Source of the DNA: JBBRMW01 sp965246845
GTDB lineage: Bacteria > Chloroflexota > Anaerolineae > Aggregatilineales > UBA2796
Assembly: GCA_965246845.1 (NCBI GenBank)
Contig: CBDFFR010000012.1
Span: forward strand, 1,178,001 to 1,242,000
DNA length: 64,000 nt
Direction of reading: 5' to 3'
Shown: piece after piece, positions 17,103 to 24,727 of the stretch
How the letters are laid out: each line of letters begins with the position of its first letter
Position numbering within the stretch: the stretch's first letter is position 1
The notes under the pieces: model-generated
Databases searched by the model: none
Told to the model about the DNA's origin: nothing
The model's input: the letters and a program-made list of their open reading frames with translations, nothing else
Translations under genes and position numbers: made by a program

Positions 17103-18256
17103 ACGCCCAAACTCTGAAAATGGCATATAAACGCAAAGCCGACAAGGTTCAAGCTGCGCTCGCCGAATACGGTCTCGATGGTGTGCTTCTGCTCGACTCC
17201 CTGAATGTGCGCTATGCGTCTGGTTTTGCGCACATTCCGTCAGAGCGGCCACTCGGCTTGTATATCCCGGCAACGGGCAACGCGGCGCTGTTCGTCCCGT
17301 TGCTCGAACAGGAACACGCCGCCGAAACGTGGATCACCGATATTCGAAACTATTTCGAGTATCCCGGCGAAGAGGATCCGGTCGTGTGGATGGCGCGCGA
17401 AGCGGGCGCGAAGCGGCTCGGCGTGGATTCGATTAGCTACGATGTTCATCAAAAGGTTGCCGCAACAGGTATTGACCTGCTGGTGACGCCGTTGGTCGAG
17501 CAGATGCGCTGGCTCAAAGATGAATATGAACTCGCCTGCGTGCGCCGCGCGGCTGGTTACACCGATTACTGCCTCGAATACGTTTACAAAAATGCAGTGG
17601 ACATTATTCGCGGTGGCGGGACCGAACTCGACATCCTGCACGCCTGTCTGGGTGCGACTGCCGCGAAGATGCAGACCGAACTCGTAGATATTTTTGAATT
17701 GCGCGGCGGTGCTGTCGTCGGCACGGTCCACAGCGGACCGCGTGCAGCGCTCCCGCACGGTCGCCCCGGCAAGCGCCAGCCGCAGCCCGGCGAAACGCTC
17801 ATCGCGGGTATCGGCGCGACAGTAGGCGGCTACCACGCGGAAAGCGGCGCGACGTTCATTCTCGGTGAGCCGACGCCCGACCAATGGCACTGTCTACGCG
17901 CGGCGGCAGCCTGCAATGATGCGGCGGTCGCGATGCTCAAGCCGTTCAATCACTGTTCAGCCGTGAATGCCGCCGCGCTTGAGCAGATCACCGCCGCCGG
18001 GCTGGGTGAGTTCATCCGTCACCGCATCGGTCACGGAATGGGTTTGCAAGGCCACGAAAGTCCTTGGCTCGCGCCCGGCGACGATACGAATCTGCAACCG
18101 GGTATGGTCTTCTCGAACGAACCCGGCATTTATCGCCCCGGTGTAGACGGCTACCGCACGATCAACACGATGATCGTCACCGATGGCGCGGCGGAAGTTC
18201 CGAGCCGCTTTCTCGCGGAACACCCGCCCGAAAGCCGGATCATCCCGATTGCCTGA
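17099..18256 (+). CDS. M24 family creatinase/Xaa-Pro aminopeptidase-like protein without metal ligands
   Basis: 385 residues: an N-terminal creatinase-type domain (to about 125) and a C-terminal pita-bread fold. Of the five canonical M24 metal ligands only His (RHRIGHGMGLQGHE) and one Glu (NEPGIY) remain. The first Asp is Gly (AGIGATVGGY), the second is Glu (HAESGATF), and the last Glu is Ile in YRTINTMIVT. This pattern fits metal-free members such as creatinase or ectoine hydrolase (DoeA/EutD), which open C-N bonds, better than an aminopeptidase. The ATG at 17099 shares bases with the previous stop. Likely substrate: a guanidino, amidine or cyclic amide compound (inference). Confidence 0.85.
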   Translation: MNAQTLKMAYKRKADKVQAALAEYGLDGVLLLDSLNVRYASGFAHIPSERPLGLYIPATGNAALFVPLLEQEHAAETWITDIRNYFEYPGEEDPVVWMAREAGAKRLGVDSISYDVHQKVAATGIDLLVTPLVEQMRWLKDEYELACVRRAAGYTDYCLEYVYKNAVDIIRGGGTELDILHACLGATAAKMQTELVDIFELRGGAVVGTVHSGPRAALPHGRPGKRQPQPGETLIAGIGATVGGYHAESGATFILGEPTPDQWHCLRAAAACNDAAVAMLKPFNHCSAVNAAALEQITAAGLGEFIRHRIGHGMGLQGHESPWLAPGDDTNLQPGMVFSNEPGIYRPGVDGYRTINTMIVTDGAAEVPSRFLAEHPPESRIIPIA

Positions 18257-18319
18257 TGAAAACGATCTCCTGCGAGATAGAATGAGTGTGAGTATCTTTG
18301 CAAAAAAGGGGCATGAAGT

Positions 18320-19633
18320 ATGCGTCCTCTAAAATTATTCACAGGCGTCCTTCTGGTGATCGTCAGTTTTGCGCTGATCGGCGCTCCTGCAAGGGCGCAG
18401 GGCAGCAATACCTTCGGCCTCAGCAGCGACGATTATGCCCTCTTGAAAGTCGCCAACAGCGCACCGCTCAATAGTTTTGCGTTTCAGTATGCCGCTCAAT
18501 TTGCGATTAAGGGCTTCGCGACCTTCGCTATCGACGCGGATGTGAAAGGTTCCGGCGCAGTCGATAAGCCCGCCTATGCGATGGATCTCTCGGTGAACGG
18601 TAAGGTCCAGTTGGGTACGGCGCAAAACACGTCGCCCAATGCCGAAGTCAAATGGGTGGGTGATACGCTCTACCTCAATCCCGGCGATGGCTGGCAGGCG
18701 CAATCGAAAGCCTCAACATTCATTGCCTCCGTCATTCGTCAGGTGCTTGGGGTTGATGCTGCGCCTGCTGCGGTGGCGAAGTGGGACACAGCCAGTATGG
18801 GCGGCGTGCGTACCACCTGGGCGGCCTGGCAGAAGGTCGATCCCTCGAAGTGGGTGACGGCGCAGCGACTCGCCGATGAAACGGCGGGGAATGTCAAAGC
18901 TGCGCATTTCCAGCTTACCGCCAATCTGTTTGCGTTGATGCAAACCGACGCTTTTGTGGATGTGATGCTCGCCATTTCCACAGCGCAGGGAACCCCGCTT
19001 CAAGCCATAGGCCGGCAGAAGGCACGAGACGCCATCCGCGCCAGCAGCGCCCTCTTCAAGAATGTCACGCTCACGCTGGATCAATACATCGGGCTTGAAG
19101 ACAAACTCATCCATCGTGTCACACTGAATACGGATATGCCGCTTGACCCCTCAAAGGCCGGGTATCCAGACGGTCCATTTAGCGTTACGGGGCATTTCGA
19201 CCTCACGTTGAGCGGTCTCAATCAGCCACAGAAAATCGCTGCGCCTGCCGATGTGAAGACCGTCACCGCATTCGCCCTGCCATCGGAGGTGAAGCCAGCG
19301 CCGCCCGGCGGCGGCATGACGCAATATCTCTACCTCGAATCCATCGCGAGCAAGGGAGTGTATACAAAGACGTTCGACGTGCAGGCAAAGGATCATGTGA
19401 CCGTTACTGTGCGCGGGCTAGGTCTCGATTTTTATGGCGTAGTCAAACTGCTCGCGCCCGATGGAAAGACGCTGGCAGAAGACGATGGCTCTACTTCCGA
19501 AGCGTTCCTCACTGCCTTCGATCCACAAATCGCTGATTTTCTGATCGCGAAAGCTGGGACATACACTGTTCAAGTCACAACCGATGATGGAAAAGCCGGC
19601 AGTTTTTTCCTCACGGTCACAGTTGTCCAATAA
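18320..19633 (+). CDS. Secreted protein with C-terminal beta-sandwich (PPC-like) domain
   Basis: 437 residues. An N-terminal signal peptide (MRPLKLFTGV, hydrophobic core, PARAQG) sends it out of the cytoplasm. Residues about 30-310 are beta-rich with repeated lipoprotein-like phrases such as AMDLSVNGKV and GDTLYLNPGDGW, reminiscent of LppX/LprG-type lipid-binding folds, but I do not recognise it firmly. The last 110 residues (FDVQAKDHVTVTVRG to AGTYTVQVTT) resemble the pre-peptidase C-terminal (PPC) domain. AAAAGGGG precedes the ATG. It sits between cytosolic catabolic genes after a 63-base gap and could bind the substrate outside the cell (inference). Function unknown. Confidence 0.75.
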   Translation: MRPLKLFTGVLLVIVSFALIGAPARAQGSNTFGLSSDDYALLKVANSAPLNSFAFQYAAQFAIKGFATFAIDADVKGSGAVDKPAYAMDLSVNGKVQLGTAQNTSPNAEVKWVGDTLYLNPGDGWQAQSKASTFIASVIRQVLGVDAAPAAVAKWDTASMGGVRTTWAAWQKVDPSKWVTAQRLADETAGNVKAAHFQLTANLFALMQTDAFVDVMLAISTAQGTPLQAIGRQKARDAIRASSALFKNVTLTLDQYIGLEDKLIHRVTLNTDMPLDPSKAGYPDGPFSVTGHFDLTLSGLNQPQKIAAPADVKTVTAFALPSEVKPAPPGGGMTQYLYLESIASKGVYTKTFDVQAKDHVTVTVRGLGLDFYGVVKLLAPDGKTLAEDDGSTSEAFLTAFDPQIADFLIAKAGTYTVQVTTDDGKAGSFFLTVTVVQ

Positions 19634-19655
19634 ACATCATTCAACGAGGTCTCTC

Positions 19656-20894
19656 ATGCCCGAACCCGCCGCATGGCGCTACCAAAAAATTCTCAAGCCA
19701 ATTTTCGATATTCCCGCGCCGCCGCGTGCCTTCATCAATGCGCGCGTGCTGACCTGCGTAGCGGATGAGCAAATCGATGTCGGCTATGTCGAAGTGCGCG
19801 GCGGGAAAATCGCCGCCGTCGGTCCGATGACCACTTATGCCGCGTCCGACACCGAAGTGATCGACTGCGCAGGTCAGACGGTCATGCCGGGGCTGATGCA
19901 ATCGCACGCGCACCTCGCTTGGGATGGCATCCACGACCTCGCGAATCAATCCATGAGTGACTCACCAGAGATCAGCGCGTATAAGTCCGCTGCGAATATG
20001 CTCAAGGCGCTGCGTGCGGGAATCACGCTGCATCGCGATCTCGGCATGAACACAAGTAACTTTTTTGCGAAGCAGGCCGTCGAACAGGGCATATTCCCCG
20101 GTCCGCGCCTGCTCATCTGCGGCGAAGCGATCATCCAGACAGGCGGGCATACCTACTGGTGCTGCCGCGAGGCGAGCGGCGCGGATGAGATGCGGCGCGC
20201 GGTCCGTGAACAGGTGCGCGGCGGCGCGGATTTAATCAAAATCATGGCCTGCCATGATACGCTAGAATTCACCGATGATGAACTCTTCGCGGTGATCGAT
20301 GAAGCCCATCGCAACGGCCTGCCAATCACAGCGCACGCGACCTACAACGAGTGCATTGAGCGCGTGGCGCGGTTCGGCATCGATGTGGTGGAACACGGTG
20401 GCTCGATGGACGACGAGACGATTGCTCTTTTACTGGAAAAGCACATCCCGATTGTGACGACTTTCGCGCCGGTGGTGATGCAGGCCGAACGCGGGCGTGA
20501 ATTCGGTATCCCGGAGTGGAAGATCGAAGAGCGCAAGTGCGCGATTGCCGATAGCAGCCGCTATCAGGGCTTGATCGATGCGGCAGACGCGGGCGTGCCG
20601 ATTATTTTTGGGACAGATGCGGGTTCCCCGGTCGTCGGGCATGATGTCGTCGCGCCCGAACTCAAGTTCATGCTCAAACTCGGCGTCGTGAAGGACACCT
20701 ATGCGGCGCTGCGTTCCGCGACGATCCTCCCCGCGAAGATGAACAAGCTGGAGAAGAAACTCGGCACGCTCGAAGCAGGCAAGGACGCTGACCTGATTGT
20801 AATTGATGGTGACCCGCTGGCCGACCTCGATGCGCTGAACCGCGTGCGGATGACCTTCATCGCGGGCAAGAAGATGATCGGCGTGGGAGATTAA
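19656..20894 (+). CDS. Amidohydrolase family protein (prolidase/imidazolonepropionase-like)
   Basis: 412-residue metal-dependent hydrolase, probably cytosolic. Ligands follow the superfamily order: MQSHAHLAWD (HxH), LIKIMAC (candidate carbamylated Lys), ITAHATYNE, VVEHGGSMD, and FGTDAGSPV with the catalytic Asp. The FTDDELFAVIDEAHRNGL stretch is typical of the amidohydrolase-type Xaa-Pro or Xaa-Arg dipeptidases. The ATG at 19656 is preceded by AACGAGG; an in-frame codon at 19584 lies within the previous gene and was rejected. It is four bases from the DapA-like gene. Likely role: cleavage of a dipeptide or cyclic amide from the same pathway. Confidence 0.9.
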   Translation: MPEPAAWRYQKILKPIFDIPAPPRAFINARVLTCVADEQIDVGYVEVRGGKIAAVGPMTTYAASDTEVIDCAGQTVMPGLMQSHAHLAWDGIHDLANQSMSDSPEISAYKSAANMLKALRAGITLHRDLGMNTSNFFAKQAVEQGIFPGPRLLICGEAIIQTGGHTYWCCREASGADEMRRAVREQVRGGADLIKIMACHDTLEFTDDELFAVIDEAHRNGLPITAHATYNECIERVARFGIDVVEHGGSMDDETIALLLEKHIPIVTTFAPVVMQAERGREFGIPEWKIEERKCAIADSSRYQGLIDAADAGVPIIFGTDAGSPVVGHDVVAPELKFMLKLGVVKDTYAALRSATILPAKMNKLEKKLGTLEAGKDADLIVIDGDPLADLDALNRVRMTFIAGKKMIGVGD

Positions 20895-20898
20895 CCGT

Positions 20899-21807
20899 AT
20901 GGCATTCAAGGGCGTCTTCAACATCCTCGCGACTCCGTTCAGCACTGATCTCGCGGTGGATGAAGCGAGCCTGCGCAACCTCGTCGAGTTCCAATTGGAA
21001 CGTGGCGCATACGGTCTGACGATCCTCGGCGTGTTGGGCGAAGCGGCGAAGCTGACGGTCGAAGAACGCACGCGCGTCATGCAAATCGTCATGGAAACGG
21101 TCGGCGGGCGCGTCCCGGTGATCGTCGGCGCGAGCCATCAGGAGCAGGCGACCGTGATCGCGCTCGCACATACGGCATTACAGGCAGGTGCGGCAGCCGT
21201 CATGATCGCGCCACCGCGCTTCGAGCAGCCGACCGACGCGAACGTGATTATCTATTATGAGCAGGTCGGCGCGGCGACTGGCGAGATCGTCTTACAAGAC
21301 TTCCCGCCCGTAACCAACGTGGTACTCTCGGCAGACCTGATCGCGGCGCTCGCGGCGCGCGTACCGACGATCCGCACGCTCAAACTTGAGGACCCGCCGC
21401 TGATGCAGAAGATCGCGGCGGTGCAGGCGCGGACGGAGCGACTCGCAATTTTCGGCGGCCTCGGCGGGATGTTTTTCCTTGAAGAACTGATGCGCGGCGC
21501 GGCGGGGACCATGACCGGATTCGCCTTCACCGAAGTTCTGGTCGCGGTCTATCGGGCATTCGAGGCGGGCGACCCTGACCGCGCCACCGCGATTTTCGAC
21601 CGCTATCTGCCGCTGATTCGCTTCGAGAACCAGCAAATGATTAATCTTTCGATCCGTAAGGAACTGCTCTACCTGCGCGGCGCAATCGCGACTCCGCTGC
21701 TCCGGGAGCCGTTCGCGCCGATTGACGCCGGGACACGCGGCGAGAGCTTGCAAATCCTGCGCCGTGTCGGGATTAGCGACCCGCGCACGATGCTCCGCAG
21801 TCTCTGA
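20899..21807 (+). CDS. Dihydrodipicolinate synthase (DapA) family aldolase/lyase
   Basis: 302-residue class I aldolase-type TIM barrel. LATPFSTD at the N-terminus, LGVLGEAAKLTVEER as the family's GTTGE-like pyruvate-binding block (here GVLGE), and TLKLEDPP with the Schiff-base Lys are visible. The catalytic Tyr region reads LQDFPP in place of the usual YNxP, so DHDPS activity itself is unlikely; catabolic lyases of this family cleave 2-oxo acids. It is four bases downstream of the amidohydrolase gene and ends the enzymatic part of the operon. Reaction not assignable. Confidence 0.88.
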   Translation: MAFKGVFNILATPFSTDLAVDEASLRNLVEFQLERGAYGLTILGVLGEAAKLTVEERTRVMQIVMETVGGRVPVIVGASHQEQATVIALAHTALQAGAAAVMIAPPRFEQPTDANVIIYYEQVGAATGEIVLQDFPPVTNVVLSADLIAALAARVPTIRTLKLEDPPLMQKIAAVQARTERLAIFGGLGGMFFLEELMRGAAGTMTGFAFTEVLVAVYRAFEAGDPDRATAIFDRYLPLIRFENQQMINLSIRKELLYLRGAIATPLLREPFAPIDAGTRGESLQILRRVGISDPRTMLRSL

Positions 21808-21891
21808 AATTTGTGCGGCTTCACAGTGCGGAGTAAGCCTGACGCCCTACAATCGATACATTCGGATGGGTGGCGTTCAAGGGGGTAAACC

Positions 21892-22986
21892 GTGTTCAGG
21901 AAATTTGCAATTCTGGTAGCCGTCGCTGCGTTGAGCCTCGCGGGGGCGGTCACGTCACGCGCGCAACAGGTCACGAAGGTCACGGTCGTTTTGCAATGGG
22001 TTGCGCAGGCGCAGTTCGCGGGCTATTTCACGGCGAATGCACTCAACTATTACAAGGATTACGGCCTCGAAGTCAAGATTGTTCCGGGTGGACCGGATAT
22101 TTCCGCCGATCAGATCGTAGCGGCGGGGCAGGCTGAATTTGGCGTACGTCCGTTCGTGGCAACGCTCGCTGCGCGCGAAGGCGGCGCGGATTTCGTGAGC
22201 ATTGCCCGCGTGAATCAGGTCCCGCCGCATCTGCTCGTCTCCTTCAAGTCAGCCAATATCAGCAAGCCCGCTGATTTGAAGGGGCGCAAGGTCGGTTCGT
22301 GGCTCGGCGGTAATGAAATGGAGCAGTTCGCGCTGCTGCGCCAGTTCAATATCGACCCCGATAAAGACGTGACAATCATCAAGCAGGGCTTCGATATGTC
22401 GCAGCTCATCAACGGCGAAGTCGAAGTCGCACAGGCGACCATTTACAACGAATATGCGCAGCTTCTGGAGACGGTCAATCCGGCGACGAACGATCTTTAC
22501 AAGCCAGATGAACTGAACCGCATCTCTGTCCGCGACTTCAATATCAACACGCTGCAAGATAACATCTTCGCGCGTGAGTCATGGCTCGCGAAGGATGCCA
22601 ACGCGGATATTGCACGGCGCTTCGTGGAGGCGAGCCTCAAGGGGTGGATTTACTGCCGGGATAACGTCGATGCGTGTGTCGACATTGTTCTGAAATCGGG
22701 GACCGCGCTCGGTGCGAGCCACCAGACGTGGATGATGAACGAGTTCAACGGCCTTCTCTGGCCTGCGCCTAACGGTATCGGCATCCTGAACAAGGGCGAC
22801 GAATACGAGGTCACGGTCGAGACCGCGAAGACCTATAAGCTGATCACCAAAGACCCCGACAAGGCGAAGGTGTTCCGCACGGATCTTGTGCAGACCGCGA
22901 TTGATAATCTCAAGAAGGCCGGGCTTGATGTCTATGGCAAGGATTTCAAGAAGCTGACGGTTACGCTCAACAAGGGTGGCGAATAG
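21892..22986 (+). CDS. ABC transporter substrate-binding protein, NMT1/THI5-like
   Basis: 364 residues, exported solute receptor. The start is GTG at 21892 with GGGGG eight bases upstream, followed by a signal peptide (MFRKFAILVA to VTSRAQQ). LQWVAQAQFAGYFTA is the NMT1/THI5 signature block near the mature N-terminus, and GQAEFGVRPF follows, as in pyrimidine, riboflavin and thiamine-precursor binders (ThiY, RibY). The next two genes are the permeases. An upstream TACAAT at 21847 may be part of a separate promoter. The ligand may be a heterocycle, which would fit the downstream cyclic amidases (inference). Confidence 0.92.
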   Translation: MFRKFAILVAVAALSLAGAVTSRAQQVTKVTVVLQWVAQAQFAGYFTANALNYYKDYGLEVKIVPGGPDISADQIVAAGQAEFGVRPFVATLAAREGGADFVSIARVNQVPPHLLVSFKSANISKPADLKGRKVGSWLGGNEMEQFALLRQFNIDPDKDVTIIKQGFDMSQLINGEVEVAQATIYNEYAQLLETVNPATNDLYKPDELNRISVRDFNINTLQDNIFARESWLAKDANADIARRFVEASLKGWIYCRDNVDACVDIVLKSGTALGASHQTWMMNEFNGLLWPAPNGIGILNKGDEYEVTVETAKTYKLITKDPDKAKVFRTDLVQTAIDNLKKAGLDVYGKDFKKLTVTLNKGGE

Positions 22987-23006
22987 CGCCCGCACCGATC
23001 TACGCA

Positions 23007-23912
23007 ATGACGCGGCTAGCTCCTTTACTTCCCGTGAATGATGCTGCCCCGGCTGATCGGCGGTTGACCGTGCGCGCGGCAAGGATGTTACGGAATGCCC
23101 TGCCGCTGTTCGTGCTGCTGTGTCTGTTGGCGGTGTTGTGGCAGGTAGTGAAGCTGCTCGGCGGCCCAGTCACGGGCGGGTGGGTCCCACCCTTCAAATT
23201 CCAGTTTGCAACCGATTTGAATATGCCCAATCTTGCGGAGATTGCCGGAGCCTTTTCGCGGCCAGCATCGCGGGGTGGTCCGCCGTTATTGCAGGTGCTG
23301 GCCGAAGGCGCGTTTTTCACGTTCCGGGTAGCGCTGACCGGGTTCGGCCTAGGCAGCGCGACAGGATTGCTGCTCGCCAGCACACTCATCCATTCCAGAC
23401 GCCTGAGCCGCGCCGTCGTGCCGTTCGTGGTCGCCTCGCAAACGGTCCCGATCCTCGTTGTCGCGCCGATGGTCGTGATCTGGCTGCGCGCCGGATGGTT
23501 CTCCATCGCGATCATCGCAGCCTACCTGAGCTTCTTTCCGGTGACGGTTTCGGCGCTGCGCGGTCTGAACTCCGTGCGCCCGGAAGCGCTTGAATTGTTC
23601 ACATCCTATGCCGCATCTCCACTGCAAATTTATTTTAAGCTGCGGCTGCCAACCGCGCTGCCCTATTTGTTCATCGGATTCAAAATCGCGGCGACGGCCA
23701 GTATCGTCGGAACCATTGTCGGGGAACTACCGTCTGGCATTACGGAAGGATTGGGCAGCCTGATATTGACCTTCGCACAATACTACAGCACCGGACCCGC
23801 GAAGCTGTGGGCGTGCATCGTGGTCGCCGCCATCCTCGGTATCGGAACGTTCTCGCTGGTACAAATCGCAGAACGCATCGCTTTTCGCAAACGGACCGGG
23901 CTGGCGGTATGA
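23007..23912 (+). CDS. ABC transporter permease (SsuC/TauC/ThiX type)
   Basis: 301-residue inner-membrane permease with about six hydrophobic segments. The cytoplasmic EAA-type loop reads ALELFTSYAASPLQIYFKLRLP, where the ATPase docks, and the membrane core begins TFRVALTGFGLGSATGLLL. It begins 20 bases after the binding-protein gene and overlaps the second permease by four bases (ATGA). Two different permeases imply a heterodimeric channel, as in RibX-type and some hydroxymethylpyrimidine importers. Confidence 0.93.
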   Translation: MTRLAPLLPVNDAAPADRRLTVRAARMLRNALPLFVLLCLLAVLWQVVKLLGGPVTGGWVPPFKFQFATDLNMPNLAEIAGAFSRPASRGGPPLLQVLAEGAFFTFRVALTGFGLGSATGLLLASTLIHSRRLSRAVVPFVVASQTVPILVVAPMVVIWLRAGWFSIAIIAAYLSFFPVTVSALRGLNSVRPEALELFTSYAASPLQIYFKLRLPTALPYLFIGFKIAATASIVGTIVGELPSGITEGLGSLILTFAQYYSTGPAKLWACIVVAAILGIGTFSLVQIAERIAFRKRTGLAV

Positions 23913-24727
23913 GCGAACGAGCATTAAGTTCGCCAAAACTCGGTGCGTTGGGCTTCAACTGGCCGGGTCTGCGGCGCGGCGCGTTCACAGCGGCGTCGTT
24001 TCTACTGGTACTGCTCGGCTGGGAAGCGGCGATCCGCGTCTTCGAGATTCAACAATTTCTGCTACCTGCGCCAAGCGCGATTGCGAATGCGTTCATCCTC
24101 AATGGCAGCGAACTTTTCACGTCTGCGCGGCTCGCCATCGTCGAAGCAGGCGGCGGCCTCGCGCTCGGCGTGATATTCGGAACGCTGGGCGCATTGGTCG
24201 CGGTGCGCTGGCAGGTCGCTGGGCGCGCGCTTATCCCGTTCGCGATTGGCTTAAACGCCGTCCCGACGCTCGTGTTCGCGCCGATTATGAACAACTGGTT
24301 CGGCTCGGTGAATCCATTTTCAAAAATGATGATCGTGCTGACGCTCGTGTACTATCCAATTATGATTAATGTCGTGCGCGGCCTGACGCAGATCAAGCCC
24401 GCCGAACTGGAACTGATGCGTTCATACGGCGCGAACCAGCGTGCAATCACGCGCAAGCTGCGCATTCCGAACATGCTGCCCTATTTCTTCAACGCGATGA
24501 AAGTCTCCGCGACGCTCTCCGTGATTGGAACCGTCGTCGCGGGCTACTTCGGCGGGCAGCGCGCGGCGCTTGGCGTGTGGATTCTCAATCAGGTGGTGCT
24601 GTTCCGGTTCCCGCAGGCATGGGCGGGGATAGCGCTGGCGTGCCTGATCGGGCTGCTCTTCTACGCCGTGTTTTCGGTCGCGGAGCGGGTTCTAATCCCC
24701 TGGCACGCCTCGCTGCGCAACGACTAG
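23909..24727 (+). CDS. ABC transporter permease, second subunit (SsuC/TauC/ThiX type)
   Basis: 272 residues. MSERALSSPK is followed by five to six membrane helices and the EAA loop (ELELMRSYGANQRAITRKLRIP). The frame is open further upstream to 23807, inside the first permease, but the ATG at 23909 gives normal coupling. It is the last gene of the plus-strand series: its TAG stop shares two bases with the stop of the convergent TIR gene. No ATPase gene follows, so the importer must borrow or encode its ATPase elsewhere. Confidence 0.93.
   Translation: MSERALSSPKLGALGFNWPGLRRGAFTAASFLLVLLGWEAAIRVFEIQQFLLPAPSAIANAFILNGSELFTSARLAIVEAGGGLALGVIFGTLGALVAVRWQVAGRALIPFAIGLNAVPTLVFAPIMNNWFGSVNPFSKMMIVLTLVYYPIMINVVRGLTQIKPAELELMRSYGANQRAITRKLRIPNMLPYFFNAMKVSATLSVIGTVVAGYFGGQRAALGVWILNQVVLFRFPQAWAGIALACLIGLLFYAVFSVAERVLIPWHASLRND

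Noticed and set aside
11844..18256. Firm call of an ectoine utilisation operon
   Set aside because: The regulator, transporter and dehydrogenase types of known ectoine clusters are not matched, and several extra hydrolases are present. Kept only as a hypothesis.
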